Origin: Dryococelus australis
Lineage: Eukaryota > Arthropoda > Insecta > Phasmatodea > Phasmatidae
Direction of reading: 5' to 3'
NCBI GenBank assembly: GCA_029891345.1
Contig: CM057009.1
Location: forward strand, 307,622,666 to 307,686,665
DNA length: 64,000 nt
The translations under genes and the position numbers were made by a program. The notes under the pieces were generated by a model. It ran no database searches. It was not told the origin of the DNA and was given only the letters and a program-made list of their open reading frames with translations. Below are positions 24,438-36,760 of this stretch, in pieces (positions within the stretch are counted from its first letter, which is position 1; each line of letters begins with the position of its first letter).

Positions 24438-24868
24438 TTTTTGCTCAAATTAACTTCGTTAAATCTTTGATCCAAAAATATATTATTTTTTCGGTCTCTA
24501 AAACATAATACCTTTATATGCTTCTCTTTTTCTTATTGGTTACTTGCCGTGGGTAAGTTCATAAATTTGATTTCCCAATTTAGTTATGTCTTCAATTTTC
24601 ATTGGTATCTAAGAATTTTTTAAGAGTTTGTCAATTTTTGAGAATTTCAAAGTAAAAGTGTTGCTCAAAAATTGACAAACTCTTAAAAAATTCTTAGATA
24701 CCAATGAAAATTGAAGACATAACTAAATTGGGAAATCAAATTTATGAACTTACTCACGGCAAGTAACCAATAAGAAAAAGAGAAGCATATAAAGGTATTA
24801 TGTTTTAGAGACCGAAAAAATAATATACTTTTGGATCAAAGATTTATCGAAGTTAATTTGAGCAAAAA
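24438..24868. repeat. Near-perfect inverted repeat (205-bp arms, 21-bp loop)
   Basis: The left arm 24438-24642 and right arm 24664-24868 are reverse complements with no indel (paired coordinates always sum to 49,306) and about three mismatches by eye. The loop is 24643-24663. No open frame is present. It could be a recent MITE-like fold-back insertion or a hairpin-RNA source. No TIR or target duplication was established. Confidence 0.92.
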
Positions 24869-25536
24869 AATATTAAACATAACAGGAAAACCTTTCTTTG
24901 TGACAGAGATAAGATTAGAATGCCAGAATTTGAAGAAAAAATATATCTGTAGATTATAAACTTTCTTTTGGAATTCAGTTTGTAATTTATGCAGATTTCA
25001 AATCGTTATAAATATATGGACACTTGTGAACCAAATCCAGAAAAATATTATATGTTGAAATATTAAATGTGTTACATAAAAGAGTAAAAATTTACTATTC
25101 TGTTATTGATAACTAGTATAAATTAAATGAAAAAAATACTTAAACATTGTAAAGCTGCATTAAAAGATACAATCATTTCTTTTCTCGATAATATACAAAA
25201 ATTTTGAGACCACGACCACTTGACACGAAAATACAGAGGTGCAGCCCATTAATATTGTAAGTTAAATATGAAAATACATACATCCTAGCAATAAACCTTC
25301 ACAGTTCCCCTGGATATGAGATGACAGGATGAAATTTTTTATTTATAATTGTGGGGGATTGATAATGAATTTAGAGTAAAGTTTGTTCAAAGTGATAGAG
25401 CATAAGAAATTTGAAAATTTTTATTCATTGAGATATGATTATGTTTAGTTTTTCAAAGGAATAATTCAGACATCTTTTCGAAAGGCGGCTATAATATAAA
25501 TATATTTTTATACATATTCCTTACAACATCTTTGTG

Positions 25537-25578
<42 letters not shown>

Positions 25579-26733
25579 GCAAACAAAAAAAACCCATGAA
25601 TTATTTTGAGAGAGATTATGTAGGTAAAGGTAAGATAATCATTCAAAAGTTATAAATATGTGGCTTATTGTAGAATACGAAGCTAATACAGCTAATGAAA
25701 TAAAATAAATGTTATACAAACATCATCAATTACCAATGAGTTTTAATTATTGACAATTTTTAGAAAGAGTACCTAAGTTTCAAATATACTTAATTATGAT
25801 ATAAAAATTTGTTTAATAATTTGCAGTTCTATATGCCTGACTATGCGATAGTTGGTTTAAAATTAATAGAAAATTCACTGTTAATCGATATGTTCATTCA
25901 ACTATGTATAATCACTGTGATGTAACAACTATTTTGTTAATACAGAAAGGAGTTAACTTTTTCCTGAAGAAAATTGGATATTATTCTGTGACCAAAAATA
26001 TTGTTATAAAATGTATCTGGCATATAATGATTTTAGAAATTGAAATCAAAAACTGACACAGTTTACCGAAATAATGAACTTACAAAAAAACCAGTGTTGA
26101 ATTCTTATTAAAATTATTCTTTCTTTTCTAGGAGAATATTTTATCTTGTTGATTGTTAATACAGAAAAACGATGCCGGACACTGGGAGCATACCACAATC
26201 CCGCGGCCATGGGCGGCGGTGGGTCACCACTACCAGGCGAGAGCGATGACTGACAGCTACCTGGGATGGCGTCAATACCCCCCCCCCCCACCCAGTTCGC
26301 GGTCTAGAGAAATCGGCAGCGGTATATTCAATGAAATTTATAGCAATCTCCTTCCTCGGCGCAACTTGCCATATACCGCAGCTGGACGTTCGACAGTTTA
26401 TGTGGTCGCCATCTGGCTAAAGTGCGACAAACGGGTGAAGTCTTGTGCAGGGAGGAACAACAGCAGAGAGCACGGACTTCTGCAAGACTATGGCAGACAA
26501 CTGCGTGTCTAGCGTGGACGTGCAGGAGGACGAGGTAACCGACGATTAGAGTACTACTGTGCGGGGGGGGGGGGGGGGGGGGGGGTACTAGGAGCACTCT
26601 AGATCGTTCTTGACTGGTGGATAATGGACCTGAATTTAGGTGGGACTGTGTGAACCTGTGATGAGTACTTTATTGTAAATATTAAACCTGTCAAATTTGG
26701 ACATATAATTTATAAAATAATTCAATATCCATT
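24869..26733. other. No gene recognised; microsatellites
   Basis: AT-rich with a (TA)n run at 25539-25570, a C run at 26278-26289 and a 23-base G run at 26563-26585. The region 26160-26530 is GC-richer, but its frames have no recognisable domain. It may be part of the 5' LTR or flank of the Gypsy element. Confidence 0.45.
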
Positions 26734-26984
26734 GATGCACTGTTTGTTGTGACTGATTTTAGTTATTTCATTGCATTCATTTCTGTGAGACGAAGGACGA
26801 TCATAATAATATTAGTTGTAAATAGCACGTGACAGCAATTTATTGTGAGGTATTAAGTCGAGAATATTTCGTGTGTACTGTTTGTAACTAATTAAAAAAA
26901 ATTATGTCAACTCTTATTTAATTATGTTCTCCATCCATTAATGAACATGGCGGAGCCAACTGTGAAAATGAGAAACTGCTAACA
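26734..26984 (+). repeat. 5' LTR remnant (right portion)
   Basis: Shares with 32929-33182 ATTTCTGTGAGAYGA, ACGATC, AATATTAGTTG, the TTAATTA and CTCYATCC words and the end ACAA, all in the same order. The true left boundary was not found. Confidence 0.65.
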
Positions 26985-26985
26985 A

Positions 26986-26999
26986 TGGTATCAGGAGTG
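26986..26999 (+). promoter_or_regulatory. Putative primer binding site
   Basis: TGGTATCAGGAGTG lies one base after the LTR end. It starts with TGG, as expected for a site complementary to a tRNA 3' CCA end. Confidence 0.5.
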
Positions 27000-27374
27000 A
27001 TATGCGGGCATTCATTTAATAATCGAATCGGAAAGTAGGTTAGATATTGGGTTATAAACCATTAGAATAATAAGTAATTATTTATTAATTATAGTACTAG
27101 GCTACATAATTAGGAATGTTTCGCAGAATATATGGAAGCACTCTGTACATTAACTGAAGAACTAAGTTACCATATATGTTGTGTTAATAAATCGGTATAT
27201 ACAGGCTATTCATTGTAAAGCGGGCCTTTTCAAAGCCCTTTCATTCGGAATAATAGTTAATAAATGTATTTTATTTTAGCTTTATGTGTTAACTCCTGAG
27301 TGCAGTAGAATGTTCACACTGTGTTTAATATTTACATGGAAATACCAATTTAAAAAGCTGTTTAATGGATCAAA

Positions 27375-28643
27375 AATGGCTGAAAGGAAAATAACTAGGG
27401 CTTTAAAAATGCTCAATTTACTGTGAATAGCCTATAGTCATATAACTAGGGTAAATGAATCTGTAAACAGCAGGCTAAATAGTATTGTAGATGCTGTTAA
27501 TGAAAATGTAAGTAGACAATTAGTAGTTAAAGTGAATTTAATGACAAAAAAAATACTATTTTAGTGAAGTAGTGGACTGGGGAACAGTATAAATTTAGAT
27601 GTTGACCGAAAGATAGACAGTATTAGTGAGGTTGTTAACAACAAACTATACTATACGAACAAGGAAATTGACGGTATGGGCGAGGGAGTGGACAGTGGGA
27701 ATGAAATGATGGTCAGTGTTAGTAACTGTATGACTAGTGTTAATGAAAGGATGACCAGTGTCATATGTAATGTAGACCAGGAGGTGAGTGCCCTCAAGAA
27801 AGCATGTCAAGAATTCTTACAGCAGCAGGGAAAAAGATGTTGGGGCCAGCAAATGAGGAGGTGCTGAGATAGACTCCCACCGAGACTATGGATGTGGGCA
27901 GCAAGGAGAATGTTAAGATCACCGGGAACACAGCTGTAGCAGGAGAGTCCCAGCATTTCTGCAGTGTGGGTATGTTTAAGGCATAAGGCAGACGTGGGTA
28001 AAGGCGTCCTGGTTAAGCCTGCCCCCTACGATGGACAGCCGCTCTGATGCGAATACCAGCACCAGTGAGAAATAGTTGCTGCCCTGAACAACTGGAAAGA
28101 CGAGCATCTGGTGTACTTGCTGGCGGCTGTACTGAGAGTACTTGCATACTGCAGTCCCTGCCCGAACGAAATCGACTGGAGTACTGCACCCTGGAGTCGG
28201 CCTGCGACCTGCGATTCTGCGACCGATTCCTGTGACATGGCCACCGTGCCCAAATGATAAGCCACATCCAGCGACCATGTGAACCACTGCTGAAACTGTG
28301 GCAGGACCTTATGCTGCTGTCTCAACCGTCTCTGGAAGGGTGCTCCAAGGAGGCATGCGACGTCACTGCAGTCGGCTTCTTCGTCAATAATGTCGCCGAT
28401 ACAGATTTGTGGCAAGATGTAGGTCTGGCAGCGACCCACACCATTCAAGATGCCCTTGTCCAAGCATTGTAGGTGAAACCACAAGACAGGCATCAGTGAT
28501 GTCCAGCGTAAGCAGTGATGCTGAATGAAAACGAGGAAGACAGCATCAAGAAGATTCTGAAGAAATTGCAGACGACCATGCGGGACATCATTTCCAGGGT
28601 CTCTACTGTAGAGATTCACCATCCAATCAATTGGTCTGATTGA
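27375..28643 (+). pseudogene. Gypsy gag remnant
   Basis: The N-terminal part (27375-27860) reads as a likely coiled coil, with short open runs such as VNERMTSVICNVDQEVSALK. The capsid-like part starts at about 28010 with KPAPYDGQ, then IVAALNNWKDEHLVYLLAA, and after a frameshift LQSLPERNRLEYC. It continues with LTLxxRFCDRF-type residues, CSKEACDVTAVGFFVNNVAD and THTIQDALVQAL (to about 28470), then a tail to the stop at 28643. The order PYDG / W..LA / LR..F / L..A / F..A..D / ALE is that of Ty3/Gypsy capsid. At least three stops or shifts are present. The long minus-strand frame 28026-28985 lies antisense to it. Confidence 0.8.
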
Positions 28644-29089
28644 TGGGCATGAGGATAGCCAGGGCACCTGAAAGCCAACTGACATCAGCAGCAGCAACAG
28701 CGGCAACCATGGGGCAGGTAGTGAGGGTAGGTGAGTGTGTAACATATTCGGGAAACATGTAAACAGCGATTTTGAGGGACAAAGGTCGGTGATTGCTGGA
28801 GGTAATGCCCAATGTTCTTGCATGTAATTTCGGTGAAAAAGGATTTGGATACCATATTGGTGGAGGGGTGCCTGAATAATGTTCCTTATCAGTAGGTCGT
28901 TGACATACGGGTGAACAAAATGTTGATAAAGCCAGACATTCTCAAGACTTCCTTCCAGCGATAGTACAATGAGAGCTTGGAACACTGCTATTTAACTACA
29001 GTAATGGGCGAGACCATACCAGTCAGAGATGTAAGAGAAGGTTAATCTTAAAGCTTGGTAACCTTAGCTTAAAGCACGATATTTAAATA

Positions 29090-30960
29090 CCAGAAACAAG
29101 GGATATATGTCTTTTGGGAGTTGATGTGTTACATGAGTCGGAGTGCTGTATCAGTATTTGACGGAAGTTGCTATGGGCAGGCAATACCGAGTAGGTAGTT
29201 AACACAAGATTTATCTTCGTCAATGAGTTGCTTATTAGTGTGTAGTCACTCGACAGTATTTCCTGCTTCTAGTGAAATCAGTAGAGGCAGATGTACGGGA
29301 AAATCTGTCAGGCAATTGGGCATAATCGAACTAGCCCAGAAAAGTGGCATTCTGTCAGAACATGTCACTGTAGTAAGGTCTTCGGTCTCTTCAAACTTTA
29401 AAATTTTTCCAAGTAAGGATGTTTAATTTATCTGACAGTCATTCATCTTGAGTAGGGAGCCATGGTATATGTTTTTGCAAGCAGGTATCACAGGTACTTC
29501 CAAATGTTCCTGAAGCTTCGATGCCACAAATTACCTAATGTCCCCTGTCTTATACTTAGGGGAAACTGCTGAGAGGAACAAGAGAAAACCTCTACTGTTA
29601 ACATGAGAAGTCTGTCGCAGAATTACTACAAATATACAGGATGTTTTCTCCTATGAGACAACTGACCCTGGTAGAATCTTTGCATGCCATCACACCAACA
29701 CAGGGCATGCCATGCCAATAAAGCAGCCATCAATGTTTCTGCCACTAGCTTCAAATTAGGTTGTTGATGAGATTCTCAAAGAGATGAAGCAGTGAGATGT
29801 GATTAGGCCATTAGTGATACTATGGTGTTCTCTCATTGTGTTTGATAAAAAGAAATATAACTCTATGAGAGCTTGTGTTAATTGAAATCTTAATAATGTC
29901 ATAAAGAAGAATTATTTTCCACTCCCATGGACAGACGTCACACTGAATAGCCAAGCAGGTTCACAGTGGTTTTCTACATTGAAAATGAAGAGTGGATACT
30001 AGCAATGTGAAGTGGCTTGAAAATAATAATAAACGACTGCCTTTTGAGGACAATTTAAAGGAAATAGCCATTTCATGGTTATGATCTTTGGACCATGCAA
30101 TGGCCCTGCCACTTTTGAACAACTGATTGAGAAAGTCCTTCCGTTAGACATTTGACAGGCTTACCTAGATGAGAATGTTGCCACAGGGAGAACATTTGTA
30201 TAGCATATAACATGCATAGACTTTGTGCTTCAGAAAGTAGCTACATCCAACCAAAATTTAGTTCCTAAGAAATGCCACCACTTCCAAACAGAAACTAATT
30301 TATTGGGCTATGTATTGTTGGCAGATAGGATTGAGACATGTCCCGAGAAGTCCAGACAAATAACATATTGACCTCCACCAACTGACAAAAGTGAAGTGCA
30401 AAGTTTCCGAAGCTTATGTTCTTACTATTATAGAATTTTGCCTGGGTTCACCACGATCGAAAAACAGCTGTATGAATTGATTGAGGCAAAAAAAAATTTT
30501 TATTATATCCCTGAGTGCAATGTTGCTTTTAATAAACAAAAGGAAATTCTGATATCTTCCAAAGTGCTGGATTTCCCGAGTAAATAGGATGAATTAATTC
30601 TGTATTTTGATATTAGTGATGTAGGCATCGGGGCCAATTAATTTCACATCCATAATGGAAAATAATTGCCACTGGAATACTTCAGTAAGATACTACATAA
30701 GCTTGAGAGAAATAACTGTGACACACAGGGTGCTTCTGGCCACGGTGAGCCAATTGCACATTTTCCCCCATACCATTATGGTAGACACTTCATCTTAAGA
30801 ACTTATCATCCTTAATTATTCTGGTGACTAAATTTCAAGAACAATATAGGTCAACTATTTCGGTGGATACAGCACCTGCAAGAATGACTTTGAAGTACAT
30901 CACAGGTCTGGATGCCTGAACAGAATTGTGGATGCACATTCCAGGAAATGATGCAAATAA
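29090..30960 (+). pseudogene. Gypsy pol remnant (protease end, RT, RNase H)
   Basis: DICLLGVDVLHE near 29105 matches the end of a retropepsin (GLDVL). RT begins at about 29765 (VDEILKEMKQ), then NNVIKKNYFPLPWTDVTLN and AGSQWFSTLKMKSGY at about 29960. At about 30170 the polymerase box reads YLDE where YLDD is expected. The RT/RNase H connection is the open stretch MQSFRSLCSYYYRILPGF (30396-30587). RNase H follows (YFDISDVGIG at 30605, HYGRHFILRTYHP at 30770, then FKNNIGQLFRWIQHLQE to about 30880). Stops occur in most segments and integrase is absent. Confidence 0.82.
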
Positions 30961-31269
30961 TTATGATGTTGTTGTAAACACCTTGAATAAAAGGGGGTGT
31001 ATCGTGGAAGGCAAGGAGAGGACAAGATTTCAATGAACTGTATCTTGTGGTGGGTCACCTACATGGAACAATAAGGACATTAGAAATGATAATCTAACTG
31101 ACCCCACCTTGCATCTAATGTTAGAGTGAAAGGAAGCCAGGTGTTGACCAAGATGAAGGAGATATCCGGTCGTCGAAGTAATATAATAAATTCCACCATA
31201 GCTTTTTATGTGTGGCAGTAAAAATTACAACGATTAACTGTATCTACATGGATCATATTTTCTCTGCCA

Positions 31270-32660
31270 TTTTGTAAGGTAGCACCATGCGAATAAAATT
31301 ATGTGTCTATGTCATATCTCGGGAAATAGTTAATGAATTATTATCAAATTTGGCATATAAGTATTGCTGAGGCAGGTGATGTTAATTAATATGTTTCAAG
31401 CATGCCTGGCACTTATTTTTAAAATGGCAGCCATGTAGCTCTTTTTAGCTTAGAATGCTATATCATTGAAACCATGTAATCAATCAAAACTAAGCTTTCT
31501 ATTATTGCAGTAGATATAACTCTATATATATATACATCTTCTTTTCCCCACAATTTTTTAGTTAGCGCCTTGTGTGTAAATAAAGTTTTTTTTTTCATAT
31601 CACGGGAAACTACTGACAGATTCCTTCTAAATTTGGCAAAAATCTAGTACTGCAGCAGGTGGTGTAAACTGGTATGTTTTATGAATATCATGGACTTGTT
31701 TTAAATACAGTGGCCACATAAAATTTTTAGCTGAATACATTTAACTATCGAAACAAATTCCAACATAAATTTGTAAGCTGGCAGTGTCTCTTACAACCAT
31801 TAAATCTGTCTATGCAGAGCTTAATTTCTATACCATTATGTAAGATAACGCTACCAATAAAAATAATGATTTAATCCCATATCTCGGGAAACAATCAACC
31901 TTAGCTTACAAAATTGACGAAGCTGTTGCGCTGTGGTATGTTATATTAATAAATGTATTTTTTTAAAAGTAAGACACCCTTATTTCCAGAATGGTGCCTA
32001 TACAATTATTTCAGTTTTGTGGGCGATGTCTACGAAACTATATAATACATTTTAGCTTTACTTTGTATTTTGGTAGTATATGATAATCAAAATCGCCACA
32101 ACATTAGTTTTCCATCCTCCATTATGAAGATCGCCAAATGCAAATGATGAGGGTTTTATGCCATATCTCGAGGACCAATTAACTGATTACAACCAAATGG
32201 TACACTGGAACATTTTAAATTATTTTGTAAAAAAAAAAAAATTGTGCATGCCATAATGGCTACAGAAGGTCATGTAAATTTTTATGATTTAAATGGGTCA
32301 GTCAAAGATGTTCAAAATGGCAAATTCATAAATCCTATAGGTAAGTTGGACATACATTAAACAATTTAACCAAAATAAATAAAAAAATGTAAGTAGACAA
32401 TATACATTAGTATATATATATATATATATATATATAATTATATACTCTTTTTGCGGCAATTTTGTACGATATCATCAGGAACGACAATTAATATTATCAT
32501 GTTTTTTCTCAGGGAACTAACTATAGGTTTAATTCGAATTCTTCACACAAGTAATGCTACGGTAGGCCATGTAAACTTACATGTTTTATGTGGCTCAGTC
32601 ACTTATTTTCAAAATAAACGCCTTGTAAATATTTTAGGTAAGTAAACCCTTCCATTCGAA
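31270..32660 (+). repeat. ~283-bp tandem repeat inside the Gypsy element
   Basis: CATATCTCGGGAAA or a close variant recurs at about 31314, 31597, 31878 and 32162 (spacings 283, 281, 284), with a weaker fifth near 32498. Each unit also has an AAATGGCNGCC-like word about 110 bp later. The array lies between RNase H and the 3' LTR. A (TA)n run is at about 32411-32435. Confidence 0.75.
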
Positions 32661-32928
32661 ACATTAGACAGAGTAAATCCGAAGTCGATGATCCGAATAC
32701 GACCTCTGCAATGCAGTGGATTGCACACTATCTTCAAGTACGAGTTTTTCTGAATACAACGTCTTTTGTAAGGCTTGTGTGTATTTGTAATTGTTTAACT
32801 ACTGATGCGTAATTTTGTGGTTTCATTTCTAAAGTGGCTGCTTTCAAATAGAAGTGAAGACATTCCTACCAACGCAGTATTTAAGAAATCATTTAGAAAT
32901 TAACTCCACCCAAATTGAGGAAATTAGG

Positions 32929-33182
32929 CTCATTAGTTGGACTGGTAGCTTCATATTTTATTTATGTTATTGCTATAATTTCTGTGAGATGATGAACGAT
33001 CGTGTAAATATTAGTTGAATATAGCAGGTGCAGTAATTTTTTTTTAAGTTACTCAGTGTTGAGTATATTCTTTGTAGTATTTTAAAATAAATTAGGAAAT
33101 CATTATTATCGTTTATTTAATTAAGACCTCTATCCCTTAAAGAACCTGGCTAAGCTCCACTGGATTTTATGAACAGTAACAA
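32929..33182 (+). repeat. 3' LTR remnant
   Basis: Matches 26734-26984 over its length with substitutions and small indels. Confidence 0.65.
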
Positions 33183-34289
33183 TGCTTTTGGAGAACAGCT
33201 TTCTTGCTTTAACCAACACATTGAGAACACGCCAACTCTAGGGATCTCATTTTAGCCAAACAGGAATCTGTGAAACGGTTTAGTAAAGCCCCGTAGCTGT
33301 CAACTAAAACAGCCGGACTTTGATCAATCGTTGCGAATCCGGTTATTTTTTTCCACTTCAGTTTTTTCCGCAACAACAATGACCCGCTCACACCATAGAC
33401 TAAAGATGGCGCAGGCTGCCTTTAATTTTCTTCACGTGTACCCAACAGTGAAGCGTCAATCGCCAGTTCTACTTTGAAACACACATAATCAACTGTGATA
33501 AACCTGTTTGTTTACATTTTATTTTTCAAAACAACCGGTTTGTTTTACGTAAATAAAATAATTTGACAAACTTGAATATAATCAGGTTACATTAAAATCA
33601 GGTTAGAGGAAGAGAATAAGCTCAACTTACAGTGTGCGAAAATAAATTCATATTCACGTTGCTTTTTGATTGTTTTACTGGCAGTAAATCAGTCCAGTAT
33701 TAGATCAGCGGAGTGGCAAGTGAACTCTACCCTATGTTTGCTCTCCGGCTCAACCACGTAAACGGTACACGCTATGAAGCGGATGAGATTATACCGCCGG
33801 CTTTTCCGAGACGGTAGCGGGAGATCATGCGCCAGGCCTGCTCAGCAAATAAACAAGCAAATAAAGAGGGAAAAAAGTGTCCACCACGGTGGGTGATGCC
33901 GACGCACGTCCAAACCTCAAACAGTCAAATCAATATGGAACTTCAACTCATCTCATTGAAGGAATAAGGTGGAACTGCCGGAAATAAAGACAGATCAAAC
34001 TGTTTTCCTTTTTCGTTTTCGTAATATAATTTATTAAAAAGAACCGTTTCGCAATATTGCTCCTTTTTATATATGTTTCTTATAACGAGTGCATTTTTCT
34101 TTTACACATTTATCACTATGCACTGAAAAATCAGAAATTCACTAGAGTTAAACTGTAAAACCTTATTATATTGTCGTTTTACTAAAATGGTGAATTTTCT
34201 TGCATTAATATTAACAAACAGAGTTTTCAATTTTCCCGATAAAGTTCAAAATGTACAAAATTGTGGCCATAATGACTGTAAGCCTTTGC
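33183..34289. other. No gene recognised
   Basis: A 60-codon minus frame (33209-33391) has no recognised domain. GC-richer sequence at 33690-33910 shares a few words with 19400-19620. The rest is AT-rich flank of the 34-46 kb element. Confidence 0.45.
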
Positions 34290-34800
34290 TAAAGTAGACT
34301 CACGAGTAGTATAAACATGGCGGTTCTGGCGCATCAGACTTCAGGCTGCTGACCCCATGGACGTAATTAGCATAATTTTTTTAGGCGTCGGGCTGCGGAC
34401 CCCAGGAGCGAGAATTTCCCTTTTCCCCTTTTCCCCATCCAAAACGTCCGAGATCTCGTACAAAAAAGTCATTTTTCACTATTTTCTTTCAAAATTGCCC
34501 TAATTTCCCTACTACCACCAGCGGCCATCTTGGCAGCCTGTTTTAATTAGCGTAATGTAGGCAGTTTGCCCTTTGTGGCGGAGGTTAGCACAATGCGGCG
34601 GAATCGGTCGGAAATGGAGAAATTCCTGCCAAATTGAGAAGTCATTCTTGGCGGCCATCTTGGTAGTGATGGCATAGGTCAACCTAGGACAATTAGCGAC
34701 CTGCTAAAGAGTCTACCATTTTGGCTGCCAGCACCTCGCTGGCGGTGGTGGTGGGGCATCAATGCATCGCAAATGGTCGGATCTCGTGTATCACTGCCTC
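34290..34800 (+). repeat. Left terminal inverted region, unique part
   Basis: Inverse match to 45966-46505. Shared words in mirrored order include GAGTAGTATAAA, GCGGACCCCAGGAGCGAGAA, GGCAGTTTGCCCTTTG, AATTCCTGCCAAATTG and GGTGGTGGGGCATC. It carries three CCATCTTGG/CCATTTTGG words. Confidence 0.88.
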
Positions 34801-34825
34801 CTCCTGAAGTCTGTGTGTGTGCATA

Positions 34826-35480
34826 ACACTTATAAGCATAGGTGGCTGTAATTTACGAACTGTTTAAGTAATAATTGTCCAATTCATAAAATAGGCATCA
34901 ACCACGACTAGGAAAAGGGGCCATGGGGTCAAGTATGTCCGATGTCCACTTATAAGCATAGCTTGCTATAGCTTCCGAACCATTTAAGTTATAGTTGTAA
35001 AATTCATAATATAGGTATCCACCCCGACTAGGAGAGGGGTCGTGGAGTCAAGTATGCCCAATGTCAACTTATAAGACTAAATGGCTATAATTTCCTAACT
35101 TTTTAAGTTATAGTTGTCAAATTCATAACATAGGCATCCACCATGACTAGGAGAAGGATCGCAGGGACAAATATGACCCTTATAAACTTATAAGCATTGG
35201 TGGCTGTAATTTCCAAATTGTTTAATTTATACTTGTCAAATTCATAATATAGGCATCCACCGTGGCTAGGAGAGGGGTCGCTGTGACTTGTATGCCACAT
35301 GTCAGTGTATAAGCATATTTGGGTGTAATTTCGAACCATTTGAGTTATAGTTGGCAAATTCATAACACAGGCATCAACCACGACTAGGAGAAGAGTCGCA
35401 GGGTCAAGTATGCCCGATGTCAACTTAGAAGTATGGTTGGGTGTATTTTCCGAACCATTTAAGTCAGCATGGTCCAACTA
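34826..35480 (+). repeat. Left ~120-bp tandem array
   Basis: ACTTATAAGCATA-like landmarks at about 34827, 34948, 35068, 35187, 35307 and 35424 give spacings of 117-121 bp. Each unit also has GTTATAGTTGTCAAATTCAT and GACTAGGAGAGGGGTCG words. The minus-strand open frame 35103-35477 reads through the array and is not called a gene. Confidence 0.9.
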
Positions 35481-35934
35481 TTTTTCAGTCGCAGGTCAGA
35501 AATTTATACATAAGATACACTGTGGGCCAGCTTAACAATTCAAGACTTAACCATATAAGTATTATTAGAATTGTAACTGCAAATATCTCGTTTCTACACA
35601 TTTAAAAATGTTAACTCACATCAAAATTTCAACATCAACAAACTATTTTAAACTTTGTACATTTCTCTTCTATATAAGCATTTAGTAAAGATTATCAACA
35701 TTTCAAAATTAACAAACCAGTTAAACATGAAATTACCATTCTGTTCAGTAGAAAACTTTTTATCAGTGGGAGCACTGGCCAATCTGCTCATTGATGATGG
35801 TAACAATGTCTGCTTCCATTCCTGTTGTCATGACGCAGAGGTTGAACTTCAAAGCCCTGGCCATGGTCTTGCAATATAAAAATGTCCTAAAATTGAAATT
35901 TTTTCTATTAAGCAGTAAAATTTTCTAAGTTCGA
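35481..35934. other. No gene recognised
   Basis: Spacer between the terminal array and the motif array. The only frame (35655-35879) has no support. Confidence 0.5.
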
Positions 35935-36760
35935 AATGGTGACCAAAGGTCAAGGTCAAGGTAAAAGGTGGCATTTAGAATTCCGGTCGCCCACCACCAG
36001 TGCTTGCCATCTTGCAAATGTATGTCATCATTGTACTGCTGCCAACATGGTTGCCAGACCTTCTGGCCACCCACCCCCAATGGCAGTCGCCATTTTGCAC
36101 ATGGCTGCTGACTATCAACATGGCCGCCTGCGAGGTCAGGTCAAGGGTAGCATCTAAACTTCTTGCCCCCAACACTGGTGGCTGCCATTTTGCAAATGAC
36201 TAAGTTCGAAATGGTGGACACAGGCAAAGGTCAAGGTCATATGACGTCATCCAAGGCCAGGTTAAGGCTGCCCACCACAGCACCCACCATTGTGTAAATG
36301 GCTGTAATCATTGTACTGGCCACCAACATGGCTACTGACACTTTTGGCCAACCACCACTAGCAGCAGCTATTTGGCGAATGGCTGCTGGCCGACACAACA
36401 TGACCACCTGCATTCATACTTCTGGACACCAGCCACTGGCAGCCGCTATTTGTGCAAATGGCTGTCGTCGCTGCATTGGTAACCAATATGGCCATGCACT
36501 GGCCAGCCAGCAAGGTCGCCAGTCACTAGCTGCCATTTTATTAGATAATGCGACTTCCAAGATTCGGCATTTACAATTCATTATTACAACAAAACAATGA
36601 CAATCATTGGTGTACTGGCTGCCACCATGGCCACCCACCACCAGCCGACATTTTGCAAATGATGTCGTTGCACAGGCAGCCAATATGGCCACCAGCTGCC
36701 ACCAGCTGCCAATTTGCTAGACAGTGCGACTTCCAAGATGATAGACCATATTGACAGAGC
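35935..36760. promoter_or_regulatory. Dense ATGGC/GCCAT and AGGTCA motif array
   Basis: At least a dozen ATGGC or GCCAT cores occur, typically as CTGCCATTTTGCAAATG or AACATGGCYGCC, in loose repeats of about 60-130 bp. AGGTCA half-sites cluster at 35945-35962 and 36227-36239, the latter running into a TGACGTCA (36242-36249). These cores match YY1/Pho, nuclear-receptor and CREB-type sites respectively. A regulatory role is inference. Frames over it are shadows of the repeats. Confidence 0.55.

Larger units (their letters stand above)
26734..33182 (+). mobile_element. Decayed Ty3/Gypsy LTR retrotransposon
   Basis: Similar sequence at 26734-26984 and 32929-33182 marks the LTR remnants. A primer-binding-site-like TGGTATCAGGAG starts right after the 5' LTR. 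In order come gag, protease remnant, reverse transcriptase and RNase H. Integrase is not found; in its place is a ~283-bp satellite. Frameshifts and stops are everywhere. Confidence 0.8.

Noticed and set aside
28026-28985. 319-codon minus-strand frame, the longest in the window
   Set aside because: It lies exactly antisense to the Gypsy gag remnant, and its residues show no domain; GC-richer gag DNA leaves the opposite strand open by chance.
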